Shown here: one piece after another, positions 25,733-34,873 of the stretch
Layout of the letters: every line of letters begins with the position of its first letter
Position numbering within the stretch: the first letter of the stretch is position 1
Position numbers and translations under genes: made by a program
Notes under the pieces: generated by a model
Database searches by the model: none
Told to the model about the DNA's origin: nothing
The model's input: only the letters and a program-made list of their open reading frames with translations
Assembly: GCA_963783245.1 (NCBI GenBank)
Contig: CAWAMS010000002.1
Span: 496,001-560,000, forward strand
DNA length: 64,000 nucleotides
Source of the DNA: Bog-473 sp963783245
GTDB lineage: Bacteria > Actinomycetota > Acidimicrobiia > Acidimicrobiales > RAAP-2
Direction of reading: 5' to 3'

Positions 25733-26908
25733 ATGACGCTTCCGTTTAGGTTGGTATCGGCGGACTCTCACATTGCAGAGCCTCCCGATCTGTGGACGAC
25801 CCGCATCGATCGCCAATTCCGAGATCGGGCGCCCCACCTGGTGAGCAACCAACATGGTGATGCCTACGTCATTACCGGCAACACCAACGCCGTTATCGGT
25901 GGACCGATCGGACTGATGGCCACCAAGGCGAAGTACACCGATCTCGAAGCGCGCTTCGGGATGGAAGGGCGCTGGAGCGACGTACCGGAAGGTGCGTATG
26001 ACCCTGTCGCTCGAGCGGAGGAGCTCGACCGAGAGGGGATCGACGCCGAGATCATCTATACCAGTACAGGGCTCGGTTTCTTTGCGCTCGAGGACGCAGA
26101 GTTCCGCGGAGCCTGTTTCCGTGCCTTCAACGACTGGCTTGCGGAGCACTGTGGAGGAGCACCGAAGAAACTGTTCGGTGTGGCGATCATCGATACCTAC
26201 GACGTCGATCGCGGCGTGGCGGAGTTGGAACGTTGCGTCGCTTTGGGCCTGCGCGGGGCGATGATCAGCATCGGACAGCGTTCGGGTGCGAGCTACGGTG
26301 ATCAGAAGTTTGAGAAGTTCTGGTCGGCCGCTGAAGAACTCGGAGTTCCGATCAGCCTTCATGTGGCGGCGAGCGAGACAACGTGGATGAGCACGGGCAA
26401 CCGATTCGTCGACTTCGCGTGTGTGTTCATGCCGACCATGTACACCGTCCTCTCGATGATCTACTCGGGCCTCTTCGACCGCCACCCAAATCTCAAGGTC
26501 CTTTCCGTGGAGAACGATGCGTCGTGGCCGCTGGCCGTCCTCGAACGGATGGATGACCGCTGGATGCTGGACCAGATCTGGGCCACCGAGAGAGGGCCGG
26601 CCGCTGCAATTACGTCAGGCCGCAAGCCGAGCGAGATCTTTCACGACCACGTCGGTTGTACCTTCATGCGGGATCGAACCGCGATCGTCAATCGTGGGAT
26701 CATCGGTCGAGAGAATCTGATGTGGGGTGCAGATTTTCCGCACTTCGACGGTGCGTGGCCGAACTGTGGCGAGCTCCTGGAACGCCAATTCGAGGGGGTT
26801 CCGGTGCAAGATCAGATCTCGATTGGGCGAAACAACGTGATCAAGTTTTACAACCTGCCTCTCGAGCTTGCCTCGGCGACCTCCGAATCGGCGGCTTCGC
26901 TCGCGTAG
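25733..26908 (+). CDS. amidohydrolase family (amidohydrolase_2) protein
   Basis: 391-aa metal-dependent hydrolase or decarboxylase with a TIM-barrel fold. The opening SADSHIAEPPDLW is the typical replacement of the HxH metal site in this group (D-x-H). Later landmarks are ISLHVAASE (barrel His), LSVENDASWP, and MWGADFPHFDGAWP with the final catalytic Asp. GAGGAG stands about 9 nt upstream. Members act on aromatic acids and on ring-opening products of steroids or terpenes. It precedes a Baeyer-Villiger monooxygenase on the same strand, so joint use in degradation of a cyclic compound is likely. Confidence 0.88.
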   Translation: MTLPFRLVSADSHIAEPPDLWTTRIDRQFRDRAPHLVSNQHGDAYVITGNTNAVIGGPIGLMATKAKYTDLEARFGMEGRWSDVPEGAYDPVARAEELDREGIDAEIIYTSTGLGFFALEDAEFRGACFRAFNDWLAEHCGGAPKKLFGVAIIDTYDVDRGVAELERCVALGLRGAMISIGQRSGASYGDQKFEKFWSAAEELGVPISLHVAASETTWMSTGNRFVDFACVFMPTMYTVLSMIYSGLFDRHPNLKVLSVENDASWPLAVLERMDDRWMLDQIWATERGPAAAITSGRKPSEIFHDHVGCTFMRDRTAIVNRGIIGRENLMWGADFPHFDGAWPNCGELLERQFEGVPVQDQISIGRNNVIKFYNLPLELASATSESAASLA

Positions 26909-27057
26909 CCTCGTCCCGACATTCGCACACGAGAGCGATCCATCATTCCACGGCGGTTCAACGAGGGAGGGGTCGACGTCGACCTGAGGCGTGCCGAGAA
27001 AGCCGTCGATCACCTGATGTGGCAAAGCATCCGGCGATGGCCCTCTCGTTCCTCTCT

Positions 27058-27063
27058 TATACT
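27058..27063 (+). promoter_or_regulatory. candidate -10 box of the monooxygenase gene
   Basis: TATACT lies 49 nt before the ATG of the Baeyer-Villiger monooxygenase gene, within CTCTTATACTGCAACG. It is a good sigma-70-type -10; a clear -35 is not seen 17 bp upstream. It suggests this gene has its own promoter besides any read-through from the amidohydrolase gene. Confidence 0.35.
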
Positions 27064-27112
27064 GCAACGTCTTGGTGGAACCTACTGAGAGTCGAAGCGA
27101 GGGGGAAGAGGT

Positions 27113-28954
27113 ATGACTGACACATCGGACATGCCGTCCGAGTTCGATGCAGAGGCCGTTCGGGCGAAGTACAAGAATGAGCGCGACAGACGCATGGTCG
27201 CAGGACGGGCAGCGATCAGAGACTTGACCCGTGATGAAGTTTTCGCGGCATACCTCGCCGATCCGTTTGCATCGGTTGTGCCCCGTAACTCGCTGTTCGA
27301 CGACATAGACGTCGCAATCGTCGGCGCCGGATTGGCGGGCGTCGTGGTTGGCGCTGAGCTTCGCAAGATCGGGATGAAGCAGATCCGCCTGATCGACAGA
27401 GCGGGTGGTCTTGGCGGAACTTGGTACTGGAATCGCTACCCCGGGGTCATGTGTGACGTCGAGTCCTACTGCTATATGCCCATGCTCGAAGAGACGGGTT
27501 ACGTCCCGAAGAACCGATATGCACTCGGGGACGAAATCCGCGAGCACATTGAGGCAGTTGCCGCCAAGTTCGATTTGGTGGATTCGGCGCTGTTCCATAC
27601 TGGCGTCGAGAAGAGCGAGTGGGACGAATCCCTGGCCCGTTGGGTGATCCGTACGGATCGGGGTGACGAAATCCGGGCTCGATATCTCGTCATGGCGACC
27701 GGCATCCTCAATTTGATGAAGTTGCCCGACCTTCCCGGCATCGAAACCTTTAAGGGCAAGGCGTTTCACACCGCTCGCTGGGATTACGAATACACCGGAG
27801 GTGCTCCGGATCGTCCGCTTGTCAATCTCGCGGACAAGGTCGTCGGGATCGTCGGGACCGGGGCCAGCGCAGTGCAATGCGTGCCGCCACTTGCCGAATC
27901 CTGCAAGCACCTCTACGTGATCCAGCGCACGCCTGCCGCCGTGGGTGTACGAGCGAATCGTCCGACAGCTGAGGACTTCGGCCAGGGCCTCTATCCGGGT
28001 TGGCACCGCGACCGAAACGAGAATTTCCAGGCGGTGATGCTCGGTCGTGCGGTCGAGACCGATCTTGTCGACGACAGCTGGTGTCACCACTTCGCCCGGA
28101 TCAACAATCGGCAGATGGCTCCGGGGGAATCGATGGAGGAGTACATGCTCGGTGTCGAGGAGTTCGACTTCGAAATTATGGAACTGCATCGCCGCAGGAT
28201 TCGTGAGTACGTCACAGATCAAGCGAAGGCCGACGCACTCATGCCCTATTACCGGTACAGCTGTCGGCGCCCCTTGTTCCACGACGAGTACCTTCCGGCG
28301 CTGAATCGTCCGAACGTGACGGTGGTCGACTGTCCCGGCGGGATCGACCGCGTTACAGAGCGGGGCTTGGTCATTGACGGACAGGAGTACGAGCTCGACT
28401 GCATCATCTACGCCACTGGCTTTGAGCCCGAGATCACCCCATTGCCACGTCGAGTTGGGCACGAGGTCATCGGCCGCGACGGACTGAGCCTTGCCGAAAA
28501 GTGGAGCAATGGTGCTTCCACATTGTTCGGCATAATGACCAGTGGCTTTCCCAACATGTTCCTCATGCCGTGCCCCGGTCACCAAGCGGTGGTGACGGTG
28601 AACTATACGCTGCTCAGCGAGATCTGCGCTGAGTACATTGCTGCCACTGTCGCAGCTCTCGAGGCCGTTGACGTTCGTTCGTTCGATGTCAGCAAGGAGG
28701 CCGAAGATGAGTGGGTAGCCCAGATCCTCGAGGCCAACAGGCAGCTGGGTGGTTCCGCTCCTCCCGGTGGGGTGCCGTGCACTCCTGGATCCCGGATGAT
28801 CTTTGACGACGACGGGAACATGGTGTTGCTCGAGCCCCACGGCGGAAGCTACGGAGGCGGGTTCGGTGACTACTTCGGCTTCCGTGATCTGCTCACTGAC
28901 TGGCTCAAGGAGGGTACGTTTGCCGGGCTGGACTTAGACCGTCAGTCGCCGTAG
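27113..28954 (+). CDS. Baeyer-Villiger type flavin monooxygenase
   Basis: 613-aa FAD/NADPH enzyme inserting oxygen next to a ketone. FAD-binding GAGLAGVVVGAEL is near residue 70, GGTWYWNRYPGVMCDVESYC is the class-I signature region, the fingerprint F-x-G-x3-H-x3-W reads FKGKAFHTARWD, and the NADPH-binding GTGASAVQCVP follows. The N-terminal 60 residues are a helical extension seen in longer members. AGGGGGAAGAGG precedes the ATG. With the amidohydrolase and the P450 nearby it suggests oxidation of a terpenoid, steroid or alicyclic ketone. Confidence 0.92.
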   Translation: MTDTSDMPSEFDAEAVRAKYKNERDRRMVAGRAAIRDLTRDEVFAAYLADPFASVVPRNSLFDDIDVAIVGAGLAGVVVGAELRKIGMKQIRLIDRAGGLGGTWYWNRYPGVMCDVESYCYMPMLEETGYVPKNRYALGDEIREHIEAVAAKFDLVDSALFHTGVEKSEWDESLARWVIRTDRGDEIRARYLVMATGILNLMKLPDLPGIETFKGKAFHTARWDYEYTGGAPDRPLVNLADKVVGIVGTGASAVQCVPPLAESCKHLYVIQRTPAAVGVRANRPTAEDFGQGLYPGWHRDRNENFQAVMLGRAVETDLVDDSWCHHFARINNRQMAPGESMEEYMLGVEEFDFEIMELHRRRIREYVTDQAKADALMPYYRYSCRRPLFHDEYLPALNRPNVTVVDCPGGIDRVTERGLVIDGQEYELDCIIYATGFEPEITPLPRRVGHEVIGRDGLSLAEKWSNGASTLFGIMTSGFPNMFLMPCPGHQAVVTVNYTLLSEICAEYIAATVAALEAVDVRSFDVSKEAEDEWVAQILEANRQLGGSAPPGGVPCTPGSRMIFDDDGNMVLLEPHGGSYGGGFGDYFGFRDLLTDWLKEGTFAGLDLDRQSP

Positions 28955-29126
28955 CGCTGACTGCGGGAAGCGCCCGAGACATACCATCGAGGAAGGTTCG
29001 ACAGGCCGGACCTGATGCTTGTGGCGTCACCCGAATGTCGCTGTCCCTCATGCTGGTTTGCTCCGAAGTCGTGGGTCCCAAAAACCATGAGGGGCGGGGA
29101 TGGATCTCGCAGAGCGGCGCGCAACT

Positions 29127-30039
29127 CTACGGCCAGCGCCCTGCCGGGTCGACTCGATTCGTCGAACCGCCGTAGCGCAACTGGATCAGGCCGCCCGGCC
29201 GGTCGTAGCGGACATTGGCGTTGGGCATCGGGCGGTTGTTTCCAAAGGGGAATACCGGGTACTCAATGGCACCGCGAGCTGCAGGGCCGCCCGTCGCCGA
29301 AAGCCATGAGATCGACGTCCCAGGGCGGTATGTCGCTCCAGCGTCGGGCACGGCTGTAAACCTCCATGAAAGCCGTAGCACCCTCCTCGATCACTGCCGG
29401 CATGGAGGCGTGTCGCCGGCGAAACGCGAGGCCCCCGATCCAAGTCCGATTGCCGACCAGCTCGGGGCGACCCAGGCCGGTGCCGCGTGGCGCTGTCGGC
29501 TGGATGTAGAGGTCGAACCAGTCGGCGGGAACCTGCAGCTGGCCTGCAGGTTCGGAACGGACGAGAGTGACACGGTAGTCCCCGACAGCCCAGGGAAAGG
29601 GCCGTCGTACCCCGACGAAACGACCCTCGTGTGTGCCAAGTTCCCGGAAGCCCCCGGGGGGCAGTCGGGTAGCGCCGGCGTCGAAGGTCCACCAAGTGGA
29701 GAAGATGAGCCCCTTGCCGGCACCTCGACCGCGCTCGGGGTCTGCCATGTCGGTTTGCAAGCCGAGGTAGAACGTCGACCCGTCGATGAAGCCCTGGGCC
29801 AGGGCAAGGTAGATTCCGACTGAGCTCGTCGGATCGCTGATCACCTTCAGGTCCCACTCAAGGTTGGCCATGGGGGACTCGAGATCCCAGCGGACGTAGA
29901 TCCCCGCTACCGGCAGGCGGATCTCTTTGTCGAGTTCCGCACTCCGTCGGGGTTGCTCGCGAAGCGGCGCATGGGCCGCACCCAGCACTCGTCCAAGCAG
30001 GCCTTGCAGGCCGCGCTTCATTGGCATCCGTCCCATCAT
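29127..30039 (-). pseudogene. hypothetical protein, frameshifted near its C-terminus
   Basis: A coherent frame runs from MMGRMPMKRGLQGLLGRVL through IRLPVAGIYVRWDLES, YLGLQTDMADPERGRGAGKG and LIFSTWWTFDAG to VDLMAFGDGRP, then stops 12 residues later. The frame shifted by one base continues convincingly as AARGAIEYPVFPFGNNRPMP, PNANVRYDRPGGLIQLRYGG and ends GRWP. Removing one C from the CCC at about 29285 joins them into a protein of about 303 aa. No family is certain; the YLGLQT...LIFSTW pattern recalls carbohydrate-related DUF3472 proteins but this is weak. Lies between the monooxygenase and P450 genes. Confidence 0.6.
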
Positions 30040-30163
30040 CTGCCACCCGACGGGTCCTTGTCATCCGGAACGGTCGGCCGACGCTTTCCCCGGTTCGGCG
30101 GTCGCGGCAGTGCAGAGTCGGATACGTCGTCCACCTCTTACTGCTCACCCGGATTTGCTGAGT

Positions 30164-31408
30164 TCAAAGCACCACTATTGGCATGTTGGTATAACCGATT
30201 TGGAAATCAGAGGGCGGCATCAGAGAACGTGATTCATCTATTTCATACCTAGGAACGCGACGAAGCAGCTCCTCGAGCAGCACGCGTCCTTCAAGCCGCG
30301 CCACATGGACGCCTATACAGAAGTGAAGTCCGTGTCCGAAGGCAAAGTGACGCTCCATCGAGCGGTTCCAGATGAACTCGTCTGGGTTGGCGAATTCGCG
30401 TTCGTCACGGTTTGCGGAGGGAATGAGCAGGAATACACGCTGGCCGGCGCGGATCTGTGCTCCCGCGATCTCAACGTCCAGCGTCGCGGTACGGCCAACG
30501 TGTTGCAACGGGGCCCCGTAACGCATCGTCTCCTCAAAAGCAAGACTGCAGTTGGTCGCCACATTCTCGCGCACTGCGGCAAGTTGGTCGGGCCGACGCG
30601 ACAATTCGAGCAAACACCGCGCCACCACCTTCGGCACCGTCTCGGTACCCCCGCTCAAAACCGTGAAGAGCTGTACCGCGATTTCATCATCGTTCAAGCC
30701 TCGGCCATCAATCTCGGTGGAGAGCATCCCGTCAATCGCCGCATATCCGTTACCGGTCGGGCCTTCGATCCGACGGTGCGCAACCACGTCAACGAGCATC
30801 ATGTGCAGCTCTAACCCCGCCCGGCCAGTGACGGCATCTTCAACAGCACCCGGAGGCTTGCGCCGCAAAGCCTGGTTGACCAGTTCAAGGATACGGGGGG
30901 CAAGTTCGATCGGCAGGCCCATCACGGTGGCCATTACTCCTGCTGAGACGACTCCCCCATAGTCGGTGTAAAGATCGAACTCACCTTTGGGTACAAGCTC
31001 ATCGAGGCGCTGACGCGCCAGTGTGCGCACCTTCTCCTCAAGCAGGCCAACGGCATGGGGGCGAAGTGGCGCAACGAGTCCCTGCCGTAGTGCGGTCTGT
31101 AGAGGGGGATCGATCCGTGAGAATGACGGCATCGGGTCGAGGGGTTTCCTTGCCGGCGCACCCGCGTAGGGTCGTGCTAGATCCGCGGGGTTGTAAACGG
31201 GCCCAACATCCATCACGAACCGCTCGCCGTCTTCGCCCACCTCCCAAACGTCGTCGAAGCGCGAGAGTGCCCAGGCGTCGTACTGCGGCAACGGATACGC
31301 AGGGAACCGCTGGCGCAGGACCCTATAGAGATCAGTCGGGTCTCGCAACGCCTCCTCGGAGTACGGGTCGTAGACAAAGTCAACCGGCGTGTCAATCGTC
31401 ATTACCAT
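30164..31408 (-). CDS. cytochrome P450
   Basis: 414-aa soluble bacterial P450. I-helix GGTETV (with the acidic Glu-Thr pair), the K-helix E-x-x-R in FEETMRYG, and the heme-binding loop FGHGLHFCIG with the proximal Cys are all present. GAGGAG lies 8 nt before the ATG; a second ATG two codons later is possible. Needs a ferredoxin partner, not seen in this window. Convergent with the monooxygenase region, it probably hydroxylates the same class of hydrophobic substrate. Confidence 0.95.
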   Translation of the reverse strand: MVMTIDTPVDFVYDPYSEEALRDPTDLYRVLRQRFPAYPLPQYDAWALSRFDDVWEVGEDGERFVMDVGPVYNPADLARPYAGAPARKPLDPMPSFSRIDPPLQTALRQGLVAPLRPHAVGLLEEKVRTLARQRLDELVPKGEFDLYTDYGGVVSAGVMATVMGLPIELAPRILELVNQALRRKPPGAVEDAVTGRAGLELHMMLVDVVAHRRIEGPTGNGYAAIDGMLSTEIDGRGLNDDEIAVQLFTVLSGGTETVPKVVARCLLELSRRPDQLAAVRENVATNCSLAFEETMRYGAPLQHVGRTATLDVEIAGAQIRAGQRVFLLIPSANRDEREFANPDEFIWNRSMERHFAFGHGLHFCIGVHVARLEGRVLLEELLRRVPRYEIDESRSLMPPSDFQIGYTNMPIVVL

Positions 31409-31497
31409 GTCGGTTCTCCTCGTGGGTTTGTCGGCAACACAATCAAGCGCGCCGCTCGGGAAAAGTAATCGTCCTGAGCTCAGGCTTCGCCGTATCG

Positions 31498-31944
31498 TCA
31501 GTTGCGTTGCTGCTTCACTGCCGTTTCCAAATCGTCGATTCGATCAGCCAAATCCTTCAACCCGCCTTCAGTGTGGATGTCAAGCCGATCGAGAATCTGT
31601 ACGGTGTCATCATAGGTGTGTTGTGATCGGATATCACTCGCCACACTCTGCACATTCTGGCCGACCATAATGACCGACAGCAGCACCAATTGGAGGAAGG
31701 TTTGCGCAATCCAAGCGATGATGCCCTCACCTCCAGGCCTCAGTGCCGGTGGTAATCCAATCAGAGCGATGCCCGCAAACACATAAGCGCACCACATCGA
31801 TCCAACGATGTTGGTGAGAAACACCGCAATCTTGGCGTTGATCCCATCGGCCCTGTCGACCTCGGCTCGCAGCCCGCGAACACTGATCGCTTGACCAATG
31901 TGGTGGTGCGTCTTGACCGGCTTCGATATCTGAACGTCACTCAT
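31498..31944 (-). CDS. DUF1003 family membrane protein
   Basis: 148-aa protein with two membrane helices (about residues 40-62 and 76-100) carrying the family signatures FLTNIVGSMWCAYVF and WIAQTFLQLVLLSVIMVGQN. The C-terminal tail is a charged helix likely to form a coiled coil (ILDRLDIHTEGGLKDLADRI). The ATG overlaps the stop of the upstream 100-aa gene by 8 nt, so the two are translationally coupled. Function of DUF1003 unknown. Confidence 0.88.
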   Translation of the reverse strand: MSDVQISKPVKTHHHIGQAISVRGLRAEVDRADGINAKIAVFLTNIVGSMWCAYVFAGIALIGLPPALRPGGEGIIAWIAQTFLQLVLLSVIMVGQNVQSVASDIRSQHTYDDTVQILDRLDIHTEGGLKDLADRIDDLETAVKQQRN

Positions 31945-32239
31945 CTCGCTCTCCTTTTCTGTGGTCAGACTTTCTCATGAACAATCGGCCCGGAAATTTC
32001 GGCGGGTCCCAACCCGGTGCGGCGAGTCGGTGCTCTTGCTCAGGCGTCCATTGGTCGTTCCTATCGAGATACGTGGTGGAGACGACCTCGATGCTGAGTG
32101 ACCCGTCCTCAAAGTCGAGCGCCTGCCAGAACAATTGTCGTCGCCGTTTGGGGGAGAGGCCGTGTTCTCGTTGCTCGGCCAGGGCCGCTTCGGCACGGAC
32201 GAACCAGGCGTCCAGGGACGCGATCGCATTCGACGCCAT
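31937..32239 (-). CDS. hypothetical protein, 100 aa
   Basis: Small soluble protein with a helical start (ASLDAWFVRAEAALAEQREH), a middle RRRQLFWQALDFEDGSLSIE and a C-terminal WTPEQEHRLAAPGWDPPKFP. GAGG lies 8 nt before the chosen ATG; the longer open frame upstream is not coding-like. It ends inside the DUF1003 gene, forming a two-gene operon. I do not recognise the family. Confidence 0.55.
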   Translation of the reverse strand: MASNAIASLDAWFVRAEAALAEQREHGLSPKRRRQLFWQALDFEDGSLSIEVVSTTYLDRNDQWTPEQEHRLAAPGWDPPKFPGRLFMRKSDHRKGERDE

Positions 32240-32457
32240 CTCGGTGACCTCGCCATCGAACCTGGCGTTGGCACCGTGCGGCTTGGTCGGTTGCCGGAGC
32301 GTCGGTGGGCCAGGACCTTGGACTCCTCTTGATTGGAGGACGCCGTTTGTTCTCGGCGTTCCTTTACAGAACCCTAATCCTTGCCCAATAGATGCATCAT
32401 CGTTGGCCCCCACGATGTGGGCAGTGGGGTATGCCGCCCTCCTACGAAAGGAGCACC

Positions 32458-33207
32458 ATGTCGAAGAAGGGAATCCGTTTGGGTGCCGTGGCACTCACCT
32501 CCGCGGCCATTCTAGGAGTCGGAGGGACATCAGCCTTAGCCGCCAGCCCATCGACGAGTGACGCCACACCTAACACACTTTCGGGGATACAGGCAAAAGC
32601 GGCCGCGGCCATCTCGTTACGGGTCGACGACCTCAATGCGGCGATAGCCAAGGTCAACGCAGCCAAGAACCTCGGCTCGGACGCGGCCACACTGGATCAC
32701 TATCTCGGGGTGGACATTTCGCCGTTGCAGGCTCTCGGCCAAAAGATTGCTTCCGACACGAGTGTGACCACTGCCCAAACCGACTTCTCGGACATTTTCG
32801 TCGACTACCGGGTGCTCGCATTGGTGCTGCCCGCCACCAGGTTGGCTGCTTCGGCCGACAGCATCGATAGTGGTGTCCTCCCGACGCTCACGGCGGATTC
32901 AGCCAAGGCGGCCACCTATGTCAACTCCAGCACACAAGCCACATTGGATCCTTTGATCTCGAATGTGAACAACGAGATCAGCGCCGCCTCCAACTCGACG
33001 ACCGGCGTGGCGTCCAACGTGCTCGGATACGTGCCGTCCCAATGGAATGCCAATCACAGCCTGTTGTCGTCCGCCAAGTCATCGGTGAGTACCGCTGTTG
33101 CCGACGTGAAGCAAGCAAGATCCGACCTCCAGCAGATTCGGGCGTACCTGAAGGCTTCGCATCCCGCCGTGACGCCATCGACGGCGACGCCTACAACGAG
33201 TTCTTGA
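32458..33207 (+). CDS. secreted alpha-helical protein
   Basis: 249-aa exported protein. The signal peptide MSKKGIRLGAVALTSAAILG ends in ALAA before SPSTSD. The mature part is almost all helix, rich in Ala/Ser/Asp/Asn with heptad-like spacing (IQAKAAAAISLRVDDLNAAI, STAVADVKQARSDLQQIRAY), and ends with a Ser/Thr/Pro tail. AAAGGAG stands 5 nt before the ATG. Looks like a coiled-coil wall-associated protein; no enzyme motif is present. Confidence 0.75.
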   Translation: MSKKGIRLGAVALTSAAILGVGGTSALAASPSTSDATPNTLSGIQAKAAAAISLRVDDLNAAIAKVNAAKNLGSDAATLDHYLGVDISPLQALGQKIASDTSVTTAQTDFSDIFVDYRVLALVLPATRLAASADSIDSGVLPTLTADSAKAATYVNSSTQATLDPLISNVNNEISAASNSTTGVASNVLGYVPSQWNANHSLLSSAKSSVSTAVADVKQARSDLQQIRAYLKASHPAVTPSTATPTTSS

Positions 33208-33369
33208 TCCGCTGGCTCTGCACAGAGAGGGGCGCTGGGGCTGCCCCGATTGGCCATAGAGGAGGCCGAAGCAGCGCAGTTCCAAGCACTTCACGTTCGT
33301 CAGGGTTGGGAAGAGCTCTTCTTGGCTATGCCGAATCCGACTGGTCCTCTCGGTGTTGCCCAGTTGCGG

Positions 33370-33669
33370 TCAGGCGAACTCGTCGGTGCGGACGAGGTCG
33401 AGGTCGCGGAACCGAGGAGGCTGTTCACAGAGCTCGGCCAACTTTTGAGCGAACCGGGCGGTCTCGGGCAGAGCAGAGTTATGCATGGCCTCTTCGTAGG
33501 AGGGGAACTCGACAATCTGCACGTAGGTCTGCGGCCGATCTCGGTCAGCCGCGAGAACCGAACGCTCGACCTTGCGGCGCCCCTCGGACTGGACCACCCA
33601 GTTATCCATAAGGGCCTTGATCTCATCGACGCGGTTGGTGGTGAACTCGAAGATCTGAATGCACCTCAT
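33370..33669 (-). CDS. small dimeric alpha/beta-barrel (ABM-like) protein
   Basis: 99-aa soluble protein beginning RCIQIFEFTTNRVDEIKALM. The strand-helix-helix-strand rhythm, QTYVQIVEFPSYEEAMHNSA in the middle and the RFRDLDLVR ending fit ferredoxin-like dimeric barrels such as antibiotic-biosynthesis monooxygenase relatives. AGGAG lies 8 nt before the chosen ATG. It is 37 bp downstream of a methyltransferase gene on the same strand and likely co-transcribed. Function unknown. Confidence 0.6.
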   Translation of the reverse strand: MRCIQIFEFTTNRVDEIKALMDNWVVQSEGRRKVERSVLAADRDRPQTYVQIVEFPSYEEAMHNSALPETARFAQKLAELCEQPPRFRDLDLVRTDEFA

Positions 33670-33706
33670 ATCGAAGTCTCCTCTCATGTCGTAGGAATGT
33701 GGGACC

Positions 33707-34777
33707 TCAGGGCCGGGCTTCGAGGACCATGTTGAAAGGTGTCTCCGCCACTCGGCGGAAGTGGCCGAACCCGGCGTCGGTCACAATGTCGCCGATGCGA
33801 CCTTCCCCCGCCTGGGCCCCCAGGGCCAAGCCAACCTCCTGGGACAGCGAACAGGGTGTGCAGAGCAGCGTCGAGAAGGCGTAGAAGGCGCGACCTACCG
33901 GATTGAGGTTGTCCTGCACCCGGTCCCCGGCCTCGGGCTCGACGATCATCCACGCACCGTCAGCAGCTAGGGCGCTCCGCGTGTGTCGGGCCGCGCCAGC
34001 GGGGTCGCCCATGTCGTGGAGGCAGTCGAACATCGTCACCAGGTCGTAGTCACTTCCGGGGAAGGCGGCCGCCGGGGCCACCTCGAACGAGACTCGGTCA
34101 CCTACCCCGGCCACAAGGGCCTTCTCGGTGGCCATTTCTATCGAAGCCTGGTGGTAGTCGAACCCAGCGAAGGTAGAGGCGGGGAACGCTTGGGCCATCA
34201 GGATGGTGGACGCGCCGTGACCACAACCGACGTCGGCCACGCTGGCGCCGGCTTCGAGCTTGGCCACTACGCCATCAAGGGCCGGGAGCCACTCCTCGAC
34301 CAGATGGGCATTGTAACCGGGCCGGAAGAACCGTTCGCAGCCCTCATGCACGTCGGCGACGTGGTCGTGCCAGCCGATCCCCGCGCCAGTCCGGGCGGCG
34401 TCCACAACTCGCGGGGCGTCATGCACTGACCCGAGGGCGATCTGGAACAAACCGGGCAAGTATGCCGGGCTGGACTCGTCGGTCAGGGCCACCGCCTGCT
34501 CGGCAGGCAGAACGTAACGACCGCCGCCGGGGTCGTAGTCGAGGTAGCCGCCGGCAGCCTGGGCGTTGAGCCACTCGCGAACGTAGCGCTCGGCACAACC
34601 ACTGCGCGAGGCCACCTCGGCCGACGTCAGCGGTCCGGCGCCCGCCAGGGTCCGATACAGGCCGAGCTTGTCACCCATGACCACCAACGCGGTGTTCAGG
34701 GTGGCACCGACCTAATCGACGGCTCGGAATACAAAGCTCATCAACTTGTCCATGTCGACATCGGTAGTGGTGGTCAT
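33707..34777 (-). pseudogene. winged-helix SAM methyltransferase with amber codon 22
   Basis: Similar to actinobacterial two-domain methyltransferases (Rv2258c type). A winged helix (GPLTSAEVASRSGCAERYVR) is followed by a Rossmann domain with motif I VADVGCGHGASTIL. The best start is an ATG with GGAGG 8 nt upstream, giving MTTTTDVDMDKLMSFVFRAV, but codon 22 is TAG at 34712-34714, followed in frame by VGATLNTALVVMGDKLGLYR. A single G-to-T change from GAG would explain it. Reinitiation at GTG or ATG codons after the stop (ATG at 34687) could give a shortened 326-aa protein that keeps both domains. Confidence 0.8.
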
Positions 34778-34873
34778 AATCGATCCTCCGAACTTGGTTG
34801 GGCCAACGAAGGAGATCGTAAAAAGAAGTCTGCTTGGAGGCATCGGGCGTTTACCCGATATTTCCGCCTAGGA

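Noticed and set aside
26615..28840. 741-codon open frame on the minus strand across the amidohydrolase and Baeyer-Villiger genes
   Set aside because: It is the antisense shadow of two clear enzyme genes. Its translation has no domain, and GC-rich DNA commonly keeps such frames open.
34712..34714. Recoding of TAG as pyrrolysine in the methyltransferase
   Set aside because: No pyl genes or insertion element are visible and the codon lies in a short N-terminal helix, not an active site; a nonsense change is simpler.
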